Assembly: GCF_007483665.1 (NCBI RefSeq)
Contig: NZ_VIQO01000027.1
Coordinates: forward strand, 1 to 64,000
Reading direction: 5' to 3'
Length of the DNA stretch: 64,000 nt
DNA from: Catellatospora sichuanensis
GTDB taxonomy: Bacteria; Actinomycetota; Actinomycetes; Mycobacteriales; Micromonosporaceae
This document shows, one piece after another, positions 52,395-61,796 of the stretch (its first letter is position 1; each line of letters starts with the position of its first letter). A program made the position numbers and the translations under genes. The notes under the pieces were generated by a model. The model did no database searches. It had not been told where the DNA came from and worked only from the letters and a program-made list of their open reading frames with translations.

Positions 52395-53546
52395 TCAGAG
52401 CGATGCCGCCATGCGTCGGACGCCCTCGGCGAGCAGTTGCGGCGAGGTGGCGAAGTTGAGGCGGGCGTGGCCCTCGCCGCCGGGCCCGTACTCCGGTCCG
52501 GAGCTGAGCGCGACGCGCCCGCGGTCGAGGAAAATCCGGGCCGGGTCGTCGGCGAGATCCAGCGCGTGGCAGTCCAGCCAGGCCAGGTAGGTGGCCTGTG
52601 GCGGATGGTGGGCGATCGCGGGCAGGTGCTCTGCCAGCAGTTCGCCCAGCAGCCGGCGGTTGCCGTCGAGGTCGGCCAGCAGGTTGTCGAGCCAGTCGCG
52701 GCCGTGGTCCAGCGCGGCGCTGTGGGCGATGACGCCCAGGTGGCTGGCCGCCTCGCGCACCTGCTCGGGAATGCGGCCGAGGTCGGCGACCGCTCGGGGA
52801 CCGGCTACGACGACGGCGGCCTTGAACGCGACCAGGTTCCACGCCTTGGATGCCGACAGCACCGCGAACGCCTCATCGGAACCCGGCAGCGACAGGTAGG
52901 GCACGTGAGGCTGTCCGGGGTACATGAGTGGCGCGTGGACCTCGTCGACGACGACACGTACGCGGTGTCGGCCGGCCAACTCGGCCACCGCCGCCAGCTC
53001 ATCGCGGGTGTGTGCGGTGCCGGTGGGGTTGTGCGGGCTGCACAGCAGATAGGCCGCCGTGCCGCCGGTGCCGGTCGCGGCACGGAAGGCCGCGTCGAGT
53101 GCGGGCAGGTCCAAGCGGTGACCAGAGCCCAGCGGGACCGGCACGACGCGCCGCTCGATGTTCTCGATGAGCTGGAAGAAGGGCGTGTAGACAGGCGGGT
53201 TGACCACTACCGCGTCGCCCCGGCGCGTGACGGCCTTCAGGACCTCGCCGATGCCCGCTGTCACGTCGGGCACGGTGACACCCTGCTCGGGGTTCAACGT
53301 CCATCCCCATCGATCGGCCGCGAACCGGGCGAGTGCCTCGGGATACGGCCGGCCCTCGGGGTAGCCCGTGTCGCCGAGAGCGATCGCGTCGACCACCGCC
53401 CGCACGACCGGCTCGGCGAGGTGCACGTCCATCTCGGCCACCCACATCGGCAGCACGTCGGGGCCGAACCGGCGCCACTTCATGCTGGTCCGCCGCCGCA
53501 GCTGCGCCCACGGCACGTCCAGAACCGGCTCGACGGACGGTGTCAC
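52395..53546 (-). CDS. MalY/PatB-type PLP-dependent aminotransferase / cystathionine beta-lyase, 383 aa
   Basis: Fold type I PLP enzyme. Schiff-base Lys234 in SASKAWN, Asn173 in SPHNPTG, Asp201 in VVDEVH, and the N-terminal MWVAEMD typical of the MalY/PatB group, which cleave cystathionine or related C-S compounds. Start is a GTG at 53546. Monocistronic; no methionine gene nearby. Well conserved and full length. Confidence 0.9.
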   Translation of the reverse strand: MTPSVEPVLDVPWAQLRRRTSMKWRRFGPDVLPMWVAEMDVHLAEPVVRAVVDAIALGDTGYPEGRPYPEALARFAADRWGWTLNPEQGVTVPDVTAGIGEVLKAVTRRGDAVVVNPPVYTPFFQLIENIERRVVPVPLGSGHRLDLPALDAAFRAATGTGGTAAYLLCSPHNPTGTAHTRDELAAVAELAGRHRVRVVVDEVHAPLMYPGQPHVPYLSLPGSDEAFAVLSASKAWNLVAFKAAVVVAGPRAVADLGRIPEQVREAASHLGVIAHSAALDHGRDWLDNLLADLDGNRRLLGELLAEHLPAIAHHPPQATYLAWLDCHALDLADDPARIFLDRGRVALSSGPEYGPGGEGHARLNFATSPQLLAEGVRRMAASL

Positions 53547-53770
53547 AGCTCGTCATCGCCCAGAAGGATCCTGGACACGGCACCTTGCGCCTGCCGTGAG
53601 TGTCAGTGCCATACCTCCCATCCTCCACCGGGCAGTTTCCGTCACGGGCCGGATTCGCCAGTCGAGCACGGCATGGCCGTGCTGCCGTTTCGGCGCGACC
53701 GGATCTGCAGCAGGTGCGCCGACGAGTTCGCGGCAGCGCAATCGTCACGATCCACGATTAGGATCACCGG

Positions 53771-54493
53771 GTGCGCCATAGGGAAGGCATGGTCGCTCTG
53801 GTGACCGGGGCGAATCGGGGTATTGGTTTCGAGGTTGCCCGCCAGCTCGGGCGGTCGGGATACGTGCCGATCGTCGCCTCGCGTGATCGCGGGCTGGGCG
53901 CAGCGGCGGTCGCACGGCTGTCCGAGGACGGCGTAGTCGCCGAGTACGTCGAGCTGGACGTGACCGATGAAGCGACGGTTCGGGCGGCCGCTGGATGGAT
54001 CGATCGCCGGTTCGGACGGCTGGACGCGCTGATCAACAACGCGGCCATCGCCATCGACGATGCCCGGCCCAGCCAGTTGCCGGTCGATTCGTTCCGGCGC
54101 ACGTTCGAGACCAATGTGATCGGTGTCTTCACGGTGACGACACTGATGCTTCCGTTGCTGCGGGCGTCGGCCGGCGGCCGCATCGTCAACGTCTCGTCTG
54201 GATCTGCCTCGCTGAGTCTGACCAGCTCCGAGTGGCCGGACGAATGGAATGCCGCCGCCTACCCGTCGTCGAAGTCCGCGGTCAATGCGCTGACTGTCCA
54301 GTTCGCAGTCGAGCTACGGTCCACCGCCATAAAGGTCAATGCGGTCGATCCCGGGTATACGTTGACGGAGATGTCACCCGGCGCGACTCGGACCGCGGCC
54401 GAGGCAGCGGCAGTGGTGGTGCGGTTCGCCACTCTGGATCCGGAGGGGCCGAGCGGCGGGTTCTTCAACGCGGAGGGCCCGATTCCCTGGTGA
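53771..54493 (+). CDS. SDR family oxidoreductase, 240 aa
   Basis: TGANRGIG at residues 12-19, NNAA at 89-92, Ser143, Tyr164, Lys168. The region SLTSSEWPDEWNAAAYPSSK resembles carbonyl-reductase-like SDRs. GTG start at 53771; TAGGAT at 53757-53762 lies eight bases upstream, so it may be leaderless, and the -10 sits in a GATCC/GGATC inverted repeat. Substrate unknown. Confidence 0.9.
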   Translation: MRHREGMVALVTGANRGIGFEVARQLGRSGYVPIVASRDRGLGAAAVARLSEDGVVAEYVELDVTDEATVRAAAGWIDRRFGRLDALINNAAIAIDDARPSQLPVDSFRRTFETNVIGVFTVTTLMLPLLRASAGGRIVNVSSGSASLSLTSSEWPDEWNAAAYPSSKSAVNALTVQFAVELRSTAIKVNAVDPGYTLTEMSPGATRTAAEAAAVVVRFATLDPEGPSGGFFNAEGPIPW

Positions 54494-54685
54494 CCACACC
54501 CGCCGCCGATGGTCGAGCCGTGACGAGATCCTGCGCCAGCAGGGATGGGCCGGCGTCGACAGGGAGCCGCCGCCCCGCCCAGGTCCGACTCCGGCGCTCC
54601 ACCGGTGTCCGTCTCGCCGGACGGGGTGACGGTCGCCGCGAGGCTGCTCCTCGATCGGAGCTGATGATCCGGCAGCGCACATAAC

Positions 54686-54705
54686 GAAACCGGGCGTACG
54701 GTTTC
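54686..54705. promoter_or_regulatory. Palindromic operator candidate
   Basis: GAAACCG (54686-54692) and CGGTTTC (54699-54705) flank six bases, overlapping the candidate -35 of the dehydrogenase promoter; size and position suit a repressor dimer. Confidence 0.45.
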
Positions 54706-54725
54706 CATGAGTGTGCGGCGGGCAT
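54701..54725 (+). promoter_or_regulatory. Candidate SigB/SigF-type promoter, variant (GTTT-N15-GGGCAT)
   Basis: GTTT at 54701-54704 and GGGCAT at 54720-54725; ~52 bases before the start at 54778. Confidence 0.4.
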
Positions 54726-54777
54726 GGGCGCCCCGCGTGCGGCGCGAGATCGCGGGCAGGCGGGAAAGGGGCATGTG

Positions 54778-55665
54778 ATGAACACGATCGGTTACGTCGG
54801 CCTCGGAGCGATGGGTGGCCGGATGGCCGGGCGCCTGCTCGGGCTGGGGAACCGGGTGTACGGCACCAACCGCACCCGGGCCAAGGCGGAACCGCTGATC
54901 GAACGCGGTCTCATCTGGTGCGGCACGCCACGGGAGGTCGCCGCCGCGGCGCAGGTCGTCTTCAGCATGGTGACCGACGACGCCGCCCTGGAGTCGATCA
55001 CGGCGGGTTCGGCCGGGATCCTCGCCGGCCTGGGACCCGGAAAGATCTACCTCGACATGAGCACGGTGAGCCCGGCTGCCAGCAGCGGGCTCAGCGACCA
55101 GGTTCGCGCGACCGGCGCGCACATGCTAGCCGCCCCGGTCTCCGGCAGCGTCCACGCCGTCGAGCAGGGCAGCCTCGCCATCATGGTCGGCGGCGACACC
55201 GAACCGTTCCACGCGGTCGAACCGCTGCTGCACCAGCTTGGCCAACAGGTGACCCATGTCGGTGGCAACGCCGAGGCGCTGCTGCTCAAGCTGGCCATCA
55301 ACGACAGCCTGGCTGCGCAACTGCTGGCGTTCTGTGAAGGCGTGCTGCTGGCCGAGCGCGGCGGCGTCGACCGCAAGAAGGCGATCGAGGTGATGAACGG
55401 CAGCGCCATCGGTTCGCGGTCGCTGCGGGCCCGGGCTGATTTCCTGCTCGACCCGCGGGCCGATCCGTGGTTCGACGTGGCGCTGATGCAGAAGGACATC
55501 CGCCTGGCCCTTGCCACCGCCGACACGCTCGGCGTGGCAATGCCGGCGGCGCAGGTCACCGACGCACTGCTCACCAAAGCTCGTGAGCTGGGACATGCCG
55601 ACCGCGACATCGCCATCATGATCGAAGTGCTGCAGCAGCTGCCCACCGGGTCGGCGCGGCCGTGA
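54778..55665 (+). CDS. NAD(P)-dependent beta-hydroxyacid dehydrogenase (3-hydroxyisobutyrate dehydrogenase-like), 295 aa
   Basis: ATG at 54778 (MNTIGYVGLG) after GGAAAGGGG. GLGAMG at 8-13, DMSTVSP at 93-99, substrate-loop APVSGS at 119-124, catalytic Lys171 and Asn175 in LKLAIND. All family motifs present; probable substrates are 3-hydroxyisobutyrate, glyoxylate or succinic semialdehyde. A decayed first half of a close paralogue lies at 30111-30465. Confidence 0.9.
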   Translation: MNTIGYVGLGAMGGRMAGRLLGLGNRVYGTNRTRAKAEPLIERGLIWCGTPREVAAAAQVVFSMVTDDAALESITAGSAGILAGLGPGKIYLDMSTVSPAASSGLSDQVRATGAHMLAAPVSGSVHAVEQGSLAIMVGGDTEPFHAVEPLLHQLGQQVTHVGGNAEALLLKLAINDSLAAQLLAFCEGVLLAERGGVDRKKAIEVMNGSAIGSRSLRARADFLLDPRADPWFDVALMQKDIRLALATADTLGVAMPAAQVTDALLTKARELGHADRDIAIMIEVLQQLPTGSARP

Positions 55666-55815
55666 CGGCCGCACCGATCGCGAAGCACGCGGCTGGCCCG
55701 GTGCGCCGCGTGCTGCCCGCCCAGAGCTGTTGTTGAAATCTTGGAAACGCTCGGTCCGGCGGCGCGATTCGAGGCACCGTAGGACGAGGAAAGCGACAGT
55801 GAATGGACGGATGCC

Positions 55816-56262
55816 ATGCCACTTGAGGGTGAGTACGAACCCAGTCCGGAGAAGTGGGTGCGCGATCAGGTGGAACTTTACGAGAGTTCCGGCGGCACCC
55901 AGGGCACGACGCTCATGGACACCGGCCTGCCGGTGATCATCCTGGCCACGCTGGGCGCCAAGAGCGGCAAGATCCGCAAGACTCCGCTGATGCGCGTCGA
56001 GCACGACGGCCGGTACGCCGTGGTGGCCTCGCTGGGCGGAGCGCCCAAGCATCCCGTCTGGTACTACAACGTCCGGCAGCACCCCACGGTGGAACTCCAG
56101 GACGGGCCCCGGCGCCAGGAGATGACGGCCCGCGAGGTGACCGGGGAGGAGAAGGCGCAGTGGTGGGACCGGGCGGTCGCGGCGTATCCGCCGTACGCCG
56201 ACTACCAGCAGAAGACCGACCGCGAGATCCCCGTCTTCGTCCTGGAACCGACCGGCAACTGA
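55816..56262 (+). CDS. F420-dependent (deazaflavin) nitroreductase-family protein, 148 aa
   Basis: DDN-type split beta-barrel: [50 protein letters not shown] and [14 protein letters not shown] are the hallmark blocks. Family members use coenzyme F420 to reduce quinones or nitro compounds, protecting against oxidative stress. Length is standard; complete. Confidence 0.9.
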   Translation: MPLEGEYEPSPEKWVRDQVELYESSGGTQGTTLMDTGLPVIILATLGAKSGKIRKTPLMRVEHDGRYAVVASLGGAPKHPVWYYNVRQHPTVELQDGPRRQEMTAREVTGEEKAQWWDRAVAAYPPYADYQQKTDREIPVFVLEPTGN

Positions 56263-56447
56263 GCGGTCGAGCCTGAGGCACATGGCCAAGATCACTTCTA
56301 GGTTCCGTCGCCCGTTCAGGTGGGGAAGCGGCGTAGCCAGGCGTTTCCGCCTTGCGGCGGACCTCGGCGGATGCGACGTATCGACGACATCAACCGTCCG
56401 ACGGAGCCGGGGTCACACGCTTGGCTGCTTACCCCTATCCTCGCGGG

Positions 56448-56573
56448 GTGCTCGCGAACATCAACATCACAGAAGTACTCCTTGTGCTGCCTGTCGCTGC
56501 CGTGACGGTCGCCATCCTCGGTTACTTCGCCGGCCGGGCCGTCCGGCGGCGACGCTCACGGGTCGGCCGGTGA
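56448..56573 (+). CDS. Very small membrane protein, 41 aa
   Basis: GTG at 56448, seven bases after TATCCT (56435-56440), so possibly leaderless. LANINITEVLLVLPVAAVTV continues to a single helix, then an RRRRSR tail. Common shape for actinobacterial miniproteins; conservation would need to be tested. Confidence 0.4.
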   Translation: MLANINITEVLLVLPVAAVTVAILGYFAGRAVRRRRSRVGR

Positions 56574-56682
56574 CCAGACGGCGTACGTCCAGCTCACCTC
56601 CTACGAAGTCGGCTGCATCGCCGGGTGGTCATCCGGTGACCGGCGGAAAGCCGATGCCCTGAGCCGCAAGAGCGTCGACCGC

Positions 56683-57621
56683 CTATCGGTGGCGTAGGTG
56701 GATCCGGGTGCAGGTGCCCGCGGGGGTGGTGTGCACCCGCACCAGATCGCAGAGCTGGTTGACCAGCAGCAGCCCTCTTCCGCCGTCAGGCGCGTGTGCC
56801 GGCACCGGGATCCGCCCGGCAAGGGGATCGCTGAGGTGCCCTCGGTCGGTCAGCTGGCAGACGAGGTGGTCTGCGTCGTGCCAGAGCGCGAGTTCGCCGG
56901 TGCCGCCGCCGTACTTGACGGCATTGGTGGCCAGTTCACTGATCGCGATGGTGAGATCGGCGACCTGCTCGCGTGTCATGCCGGCCTGCTCGGCGTGCTC
57001 GGCGACGAAGCGGCGTACCGCCGCGAGGGTGTACAGGTCGACGGTGACGGTCACCGCGTCGGCCGGCGGGGCAGGCAGCGGTCGGTTGAAGCCCGCCGCG
57101 ACCGCCACCGGATCGTCGTAGTGGACGCTGTCGAAGCGGCGGGTGGCGTCCAGCATGACCGGGTGTGTCCGGTGGGCATCCTCGATCCACACTGGATCGA
57201 GCAGCTCAGTGTTGTACGGGCACAGAATCGTGGCCCGTCGGCCGGTGAATGCGGCGTTGATGAGGGCTTCGTGCTGGGCGCAGGCCGGGTACTCCGCGGC
57301 GCTGCGGCCGGCCCAGATGGGCTCGCCGATCAGGCGCACTCGACGTCCGGGGTGGGCGTTGGCGAAGGCGAGCAGGACGGTGGGGATGATCCGGCCCGGG
57401 TTGCGGCCGACGACCGTCATGTCGCGCAGCAGCACCTGCTCGGCGTCGGCACCTAGGGCGTCTCGGATCAGTCGCAGGTTCGGGCCGGGAACGGCGACTG
57501 CGACCGGTTCCCCGAGACTCAGGCCGTCGCGGATGAAGGACACGGTGCCCGCCAGGTACTCCTCGTCGTTGCGGTAGAGCAGCGCTGGGTGGACGAACCC
57601 CTCCACGGTGGCGGTGGTCAT
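56683..57621 (-). CDS. MEDS domain plus anti-sigma HATPase regulator, 312 aa
   Basis: N-terminal MEDS domain (MEthanogen/methylotroph, DcmR sensory; ~1-165, HPALLYRNDEEYLAGTVSFI, LLRDMTVVGRNPGRIIP). C-terminal RsbW-like ATPase: N-box SELATNAVKYG, QLTDRG and DGGRGLLLVNQL (~215-300). Likely a sensor-kinase-like anti-sigma factor in which MEDS reads a small molecule. ATG overlaps the stop of the MEDS-STAS gene, so both are made in equal amounts. Confidence 0.9.
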   Translation of the reverse strand: MTTATVEGFVHPALLYRNDEEYLAGTVSFIRDGLSLGEPVAVAVPGPNLRLIRDALGADAEQVLLRDMTVVGRNPGRIIPTVLLAFANAHPGRRVRLIGEPIWAGRSAAEYPACAQHEALINAAFTGRRATILCPYNTELLDPVWIEDAHRTHPVMLDATRRFDSVHYDDPVAVAAGFNRPLPAPPADAVTVTVDLYTLAAVRRFVAEHAEQAGMTREQVADLTIAISELATNAVKYGGGTGELALWHDADHLVCQLTDRGHLSDPLAGRIPVPAHAPDGGRGLLLVNQLCDLVRVHTTPAGTCTRIHLRHR

Positions 57622-58532
57622 GCGGCCATCTCCGTACTTGCCGTGCCAGTGCCGCCGGTGGCGTGGACCAGGCGCATCTTGGGTAGCTGTGCGACACCGA
57701 GCCGGTCGAGGACCGTCGATATCGCCGGTTGGGCACCGGCGAGGTGGACACCGTTCGGTGCGCGCTGCGCCAGCTGGCCGAGCATGGCGGTGGCTGCGGC
57801 GTCGGCGAAGCGCAGGCCCGCGACGTCGATCAGGATCGGGGCGGCCGGGTCGGGTTGTTGGTCCAGTACGGCTTCCAGCGTGGCGGCGATCGCCTGGCGG
57901 TTGCTGAGGTCGGCCTCACCGATCAACCGGAGCCCGTAGGGGTCTGTCGTGCGGCTTATACGCAGCAGCGGCGCCCATCCGGTCTTGACGTGGCCGGCGA
58001 TCGATGCCGGATGCGCGCACGTCACCTGTCGTAGCAGTTCGCGGGGGAAGGCACGCCGGTCGTAGAGGCAGACTCCCAGCGCCTGCCCGTCCAGGTAGAG
58101 CTGGTTGACCTGCGCCTCGTACCCGGCCAGTTGATCGACTCCGGGGGGTTCGGCCAGCGCCCAGGTCATATCGCCGACCAGCCGCAGCCCGCGGTAGCCG
58201 TCGCGGATGGTCTGGTCGATGTGCCCCATCAGAGTTTCGAGCAGCCGGTCGGGCTCGAACCGACCGGCCGGCAGATACGCCTCCCGGGCTGACAGCACCT
58301 CAACCTGTCCTGACCGCCGGGCAGCCGATGTCACGATGGGGAGCTCGTCGATCCCGGTCTGAACCGCCGTAGGCGGCAGCAGCGATCCGGTGAACATCAT
58401 GACCTTGTCGCCGGCGTCGAGTCCGGCGGCGAGCGTCTGCGCCATCACGTCGAGAACATCGCCGACGCCGTCGACGAACGAACAGATGTGATCGCCGAGC
58501 TCGAGCTGCCCTGCCATGCTGTCTCGTGCCAT
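57618..58532 (-). CDS. MEDS domain plus STAS domain regulator, 304 aa
   Basis: Start at 58532 (GGTGA upstream) is preferred over the ATG at 58550. MEDS domain in residues ~8-180 (LELGDHICSFVDGVGDVLDV), STAS domain in ~200-290 (LRLIGEADLSNRQAIAATL, ILIDVAGLRFADAAATAMLG). The phosphorylation position reads ADAAA: no Ser. Coupled with the MEDS-ATPase downstream, forming a sensor pair with the two halves of a partner switch. Confidence 0.85.
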   Translation of the reverse strand: MARDSMAGQLELGDHICSFVDGVGDVLDVMAQTLAAGLDAGDKVMMFTGSLLPPTAVQTGIDELPIVTSAARRSGQVEVLSAREAYLPAGRFEPDRLLETLMGHIDQTIRDGYRGLRLVGDMTWALAEPPGVDQLAGYEAQVNQLYLDGQALGVCLYDRRAFPRELLRQVTCAHPASIAGHVKTGWAPLLRISRTTDPYGLRLIGEADLSNRQAIAATLEAVLDQQPDPAAPILIDVAGLRFADAAATAMLGQLAQRAPNGVHLAGAQPAISTVLDRLGVAQLPKMRLVHATGGTGTASTEMAA

Positions 58533-58921
58533 GTGATCACCGCCCGACATCGTCCAGACCTGTTCGGCACGCCCTGACGCCCAGACGAGAACACGCGGAT
58601 GACCGCAAGGCGGAATGTCCTCGGAACGGTACACCAGCTGATGTCGGCGGTGCCGGGCTTGGGACGTCGCCTGCGCGGATCCTCAAACGGGACCCTGAGC
58701 GGGGTGCACACCCCGGTGCGGTCGTGCGCATCGCCGTGATTGGTGGTTCTGCCGCTCGCGTTGCATGCCGCCTCGGCCGCACCGGCGCACCCTCAGCCGT
58801 GACCGAGGTAGGTGTCGACCTCAGCAGAAGGCGCGACCATGCCGTGGATGTCAGACCGCAGGCGCCCGGTAACCCATGGAAACCACGCGGCACGTCGTTT
58901 CAGAACGTGTTCGGCTGACGG

Positions 58922-59335
58922 TTACCACGGGTTCGGCAACAGCGTCGCCGATGACGGGTCCGCTGCCTGCGACGTTTCGGTGGCGGGCGCAGGTGGCGCA
59001 ACCAGCTCGTCCGCGACCGCCTCACCGGTCAGCAGCTCCAGCACGCCGGTGACCGCCATCACCCGGCGGACCAGGCCGACGGCTCCGACGACGTTGAAGG
59101 CGACACCCGAACGGTGTGCCCTCTTGCGGGCGGCGAACAGGACATGCAACCCGGTCGAATCCATGAACGAGACCTGGGAGAGATCGACGACGACTCTTGT
59201 GACATCCGCCGTGTGGATCGTCTCGTACAGGCTGTTCAGCAGGTCCTCGCGGACCGCCAGATCGATTTCGCCGGACACGGCCACGACCGCCTCGCGCGGG
59301 TCGCCACCGTGCACGTCGACTTTCGCGACCTCCAC
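58922..59335 (-). CDS. STAS-domain anti-anti-sigma factor with intact phosphorylation site, 137 aa
   Basis: GTG start four bases after the HTH gene stop, with GGAGG upstream. VAVSGEIDLAVREDLLNSLY, VVDLSQVSFMDSTGLHVLF: the canonical MDSTG Ser is present, unlike the other STAS domains in the window. A Pro/Ala/Thr-rich tail follows. Likely substrate of an RsbW-type kinase, e.g. the one at 56683. Confidence 0.9.
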   Translation of the reverse strand: MEVAKVDVHGGDPREAVVAVSGEIDLAVREDLLNSLYETIHTADVTRVVVDLSQVSFMDSTGLHVLFAARKRAHRSGVAFNVVGAVGLVRRVMAVTGVLELLTGEAVADELVAPPAPATETSQAADPSSATLLPNPW

Positions 59336-59336
59336 G

Positions 59337-59663
59337 TCAGCTTTCCTCCCCGTCCGAGGGCACCGGCTCCAGGCCGGTCGCTGCCGCGACCTTGTCGACG
59401 TCCTGCTGTCCGTACGCGGTGCGCACCCCCGACACCGACATGCCCGCCGCCGACGCCAGCTCGCCGAACGTGTACGGGTGCGGATACACGAACTGGCGGC
59501 CGTAGGCCAGCAGCAGCCGGATCTCCTCCTCGGCCCGCATTCGCCGGGCGTGCGCGTCCGCCAACGCCGCCAACACCGCGTCACTGCTGGTCACGACAGC
59601 GGGGATCGGGAGGACGGCAGCCAGCACGGTCTTGACATCAGCGGCCACTCTGCGCGTACTCAT
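59337..59663 (-). CDS. Helix-turn-helix DNA-binding protein, 108 aa
   Basis: A long N-terminal helix (VLAALADAHARRMRAEEEIR), then YTFGELASAAGMSVSGVRTAYG, a helix-turn-helix of sigma-4/Xre-like spacing (residues ~62-85). No other domain. Two-gene unit with the STAS protein, so this may be a DNA-binding partner of the switch. Family not recognised. Confidence 0.75.
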   Translation of the reverse strand: MSTRRVAADVKTVLAAVLPIPAVVTSSDAVLAALADAHARRMRAEEEIRLLLAYGRQFVYPHPYTFGELASAAGMSVSGVRTAYGQQDVDKVAAATGLEPVPSDGEES

Positions 59664-59891
59664 GAAACGAGATTCGCATAAACCTGCGACGAACGCAATC
59701 CTTGATGATCATCAGCGATGGCGGCGTGCGTCAACGAGCCGGTGGGAGGGCGACAACTTGTGCGCCACGCACTTCTGCAGGCGCCTGGCCTTCTTGGCTG
59801 CGTAATGGCTGTTCAGGCCGGGTGGGGCGGGCGGGAGCCCTTGACAAGATCACTCACCCGACCCACCGCGACCCCCGAGGCGGCCCGGCGG

Positions 59892-61796
59892 TCATCCCAC
59901 CCGGAACGGCCGCATCATGTCGTTGTCCTCGTGCTCGAGCAGGTGACAGTGCCACACGTAGCGCCCGGCCAGGTCGAAGGTCGCCTTCACCCGCGTGATC
60001 TCGCCGGGAAAGGTGAGGACGGTGTCCTTCGTGCCGCGGTCGCCCGGCCGCGGCGGTTGCGTGCCGTCCTTGCCTCGGCCGAGTACCTCGAACTGCACCA
60101 CGTGGAGGTGGATAGGGTGGACATGGGCGCTCCAGTTGTGCAGCTCCCAGATCTCGGTGGCGTTCAGCGCCGGCCGCTCGGTGATCGAGTCGTGCCAGTG
60201 GTGCGGGTCGGCGTGCCCGTGCTCGTCGATCGTGCAGAGCATCATCTTGATCGACCGGTCCTGCCCCAGCTGCTCGTCCAGGGCCAGTCGGCGGGTCTTG
60301 CTCGCCCGGCCGAGCGGTCGGATCCGGGGCAGGTCCAGGTCCTCGGGCGGGACGCTGCGGTCCTTGCCGGTGAGCCGCCCGACCGTGAACTTCATGACCT
60401 GGCCGGTAGTGGCCGGATCCGACGGGTCGAATTCGTCGCCGCAGAGCTCGTCCGGCCCTTCGTTGACGAGGTACAGCTCGGTGCCTTCGCGTAGGCCGGT
60501 GAAGTCCACGATGACGTCGGCGCGCTCGGCCGGGCCGAGCAGCAGTTGCCGCAGGGACATCGGCTCGGGCAGGAACCCGCCGTCGTTGCCGATCTGCCAG
60601 ATCGGCAGCGCCGCCGGCGCTGGGCGCTGCGCCAACTGCTCCGTCACGAGTTTCATGATCAGCACTCGGCTGTTGCAGCCGTTGAGTAGTCGCAACCGGT
60701 AGCGGCGCGGTTCAACCTCGAGCACGGGCCAGGTGCTGCCGTTGACCGTGATGGTGTTCGCAAGGAATGCCGGGTTCCAGATCGGCGGAAAAGGACCGTC
60801 CGGAATGTATGGTTTCGCATCGTCGGTGAAGGCGCGGCTGGTGGGGTAGAACAGCGAGCCGTCGGCGTTGAACGAGCGGTCCTGTACGACCAGTGGGATC
60901 TCGTGGTAGCGGGTGCCGGGCTGGTCGCCCACCCTTGGCGCGGGCCCCGGGAGCACCCCGGGCGGCAGGTCCCCGGAGCCGCCGCGCAGCAGGTAGAACC
61001 CGGCCAGGCCGGCGTAGACGTTGACGCGGGTCATGCCGAGGGTGTGGTCGTGGTACCACAGCGTCGTCGCGCGCTGGTCGTTGCCGTAGTGGAAGGTCGC
61101 CGAGCCCGGCTTCCAGGCGTCGCCGTGGCGCTGCGCGAATTCGTCGCCGAACTCGTCATAGAAGCTGCCCACTGTGGCATGGCCGCGCGGGATGTTGCGC
61201 GCCTGCGGCAGGTACCAGGCCTCCGGGTAGCCGCAGCTGTCCTCGAGTGAGCGCCCGCCGTGCAGGTGCGTGACGATCGGCACGGGCCCCCGATAGGGAC
61301 CCGGCGTCGAGGTGAAGGTGGGCTGGGTGTCCCGACCGGTGGAACCGCCCGGTGGGTTGGCCCAGTGCAGCGTCGGATCCACCGCCAGAAGGTGGGGGCG
61401 GAAGTCGCCGGACGCGTCGACGAGTTCATTGACCCAGGTGACCCGGACCGGACGGTCGACGCTCGCCTCGATGGTGGCTGACGGGGTGCGGAAACTGCGC
61501 GGGTTCGACACGTCCCCGTAGCCCCACACGGTGGTACGCGGCAGGCCCTTCGGCAGGATCTGCTGGCGGAACTGGCGTACGCCGACCAGGTAGTGGGCCG
61601 GGCCGCGTCCCTCGTGGCGCGCGGGCGGTATCACCGACGGCACCGTCAGCGGCGTGACGTACTTGCGGATCTTGTTCGGGTTCAAGGTGCCCGCCCGGCC
61701 CTGCCCTACCGCCCAGGCCCAGCCGCCCTGCTGGGAGAGCGCCGTGACGGCACCCAGTGCCGCCGTCGCCTGAAGAATCCGCCTGCGGTCGACCAT
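59892..61796 (-). CDS. Multicopper oxidase (CotA/laccase-like), Tat-exported, 634 aa
   Basis: Start at 61796 after GGAAGG. Signal region RRRILQATAALGAV has the twin-arginine pattern. Copper motifs THLHGG (176-181), WYHDHTLG (247-254), HPIHLH (560-565) and WHCHLLEHEDNDMM (615-628) supply all T1, T2 and T3 ligands; Met in the last motif is the axial T1 ligand. Outer-layer spore laccase-like oxidases of this length oxidise phenols, Mn or bilirubin. Complete; monocistronic. Confidence 0.95.
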   Translation of the reverse strand: MVDRRRILQATAALGAVTALSQQGGWAWAVGQGRAGTLNPNKIRKYVTPLTVPSVIPPARHEGRGPAHYLVGVRQFRQQILPKGLPRTTVWGYGDVSNPRSFRTPSATIEASVDRPVRVTWVNELVDASGDFRPHLLAVDPTLHWANPPGGSTGRDTQPTFTSTPGPYRGPVPIVTHLHGGRSLEDSCGYPEAWYLPQARNIPRGHATVGSFYDEFGDEFAQRHGDAWKPGSATFHYGNDQRATTLWYHDHTLGMTRVNVYAGLAGFYLLRGGSGDLPPGVLPGPAPRVGDQPGTRYHEIPLVVQDRSFNADGSLFYPTSRAFTDDAKPYIPDGPFPPIWNPAFLANTITVNGSTWPVLEVEPRRYRLRLLNGCNSRVLIMKLVTEQLAQRPAPAALPIWQIGNDGGFLPEPMSLRQLLLGPAERADVIVDFTGLREGTELYLVNEGPDELCGDEFDPSDPATTGQVMKFTVGRLTGKDRSVPPEDLDLPRIRPLGRASKTRRLALDEQLGQDRSIKMMLCTIDEHGHADPHHWHDSITERPALNATEIWELHNWSAHVHPIHLHVVQFEVLGRGKDGTQPPRPGDRGTKDTVLTFPGEITRVKATFDLAGRYVWHCHLLEHEDNDMMRPFRVG

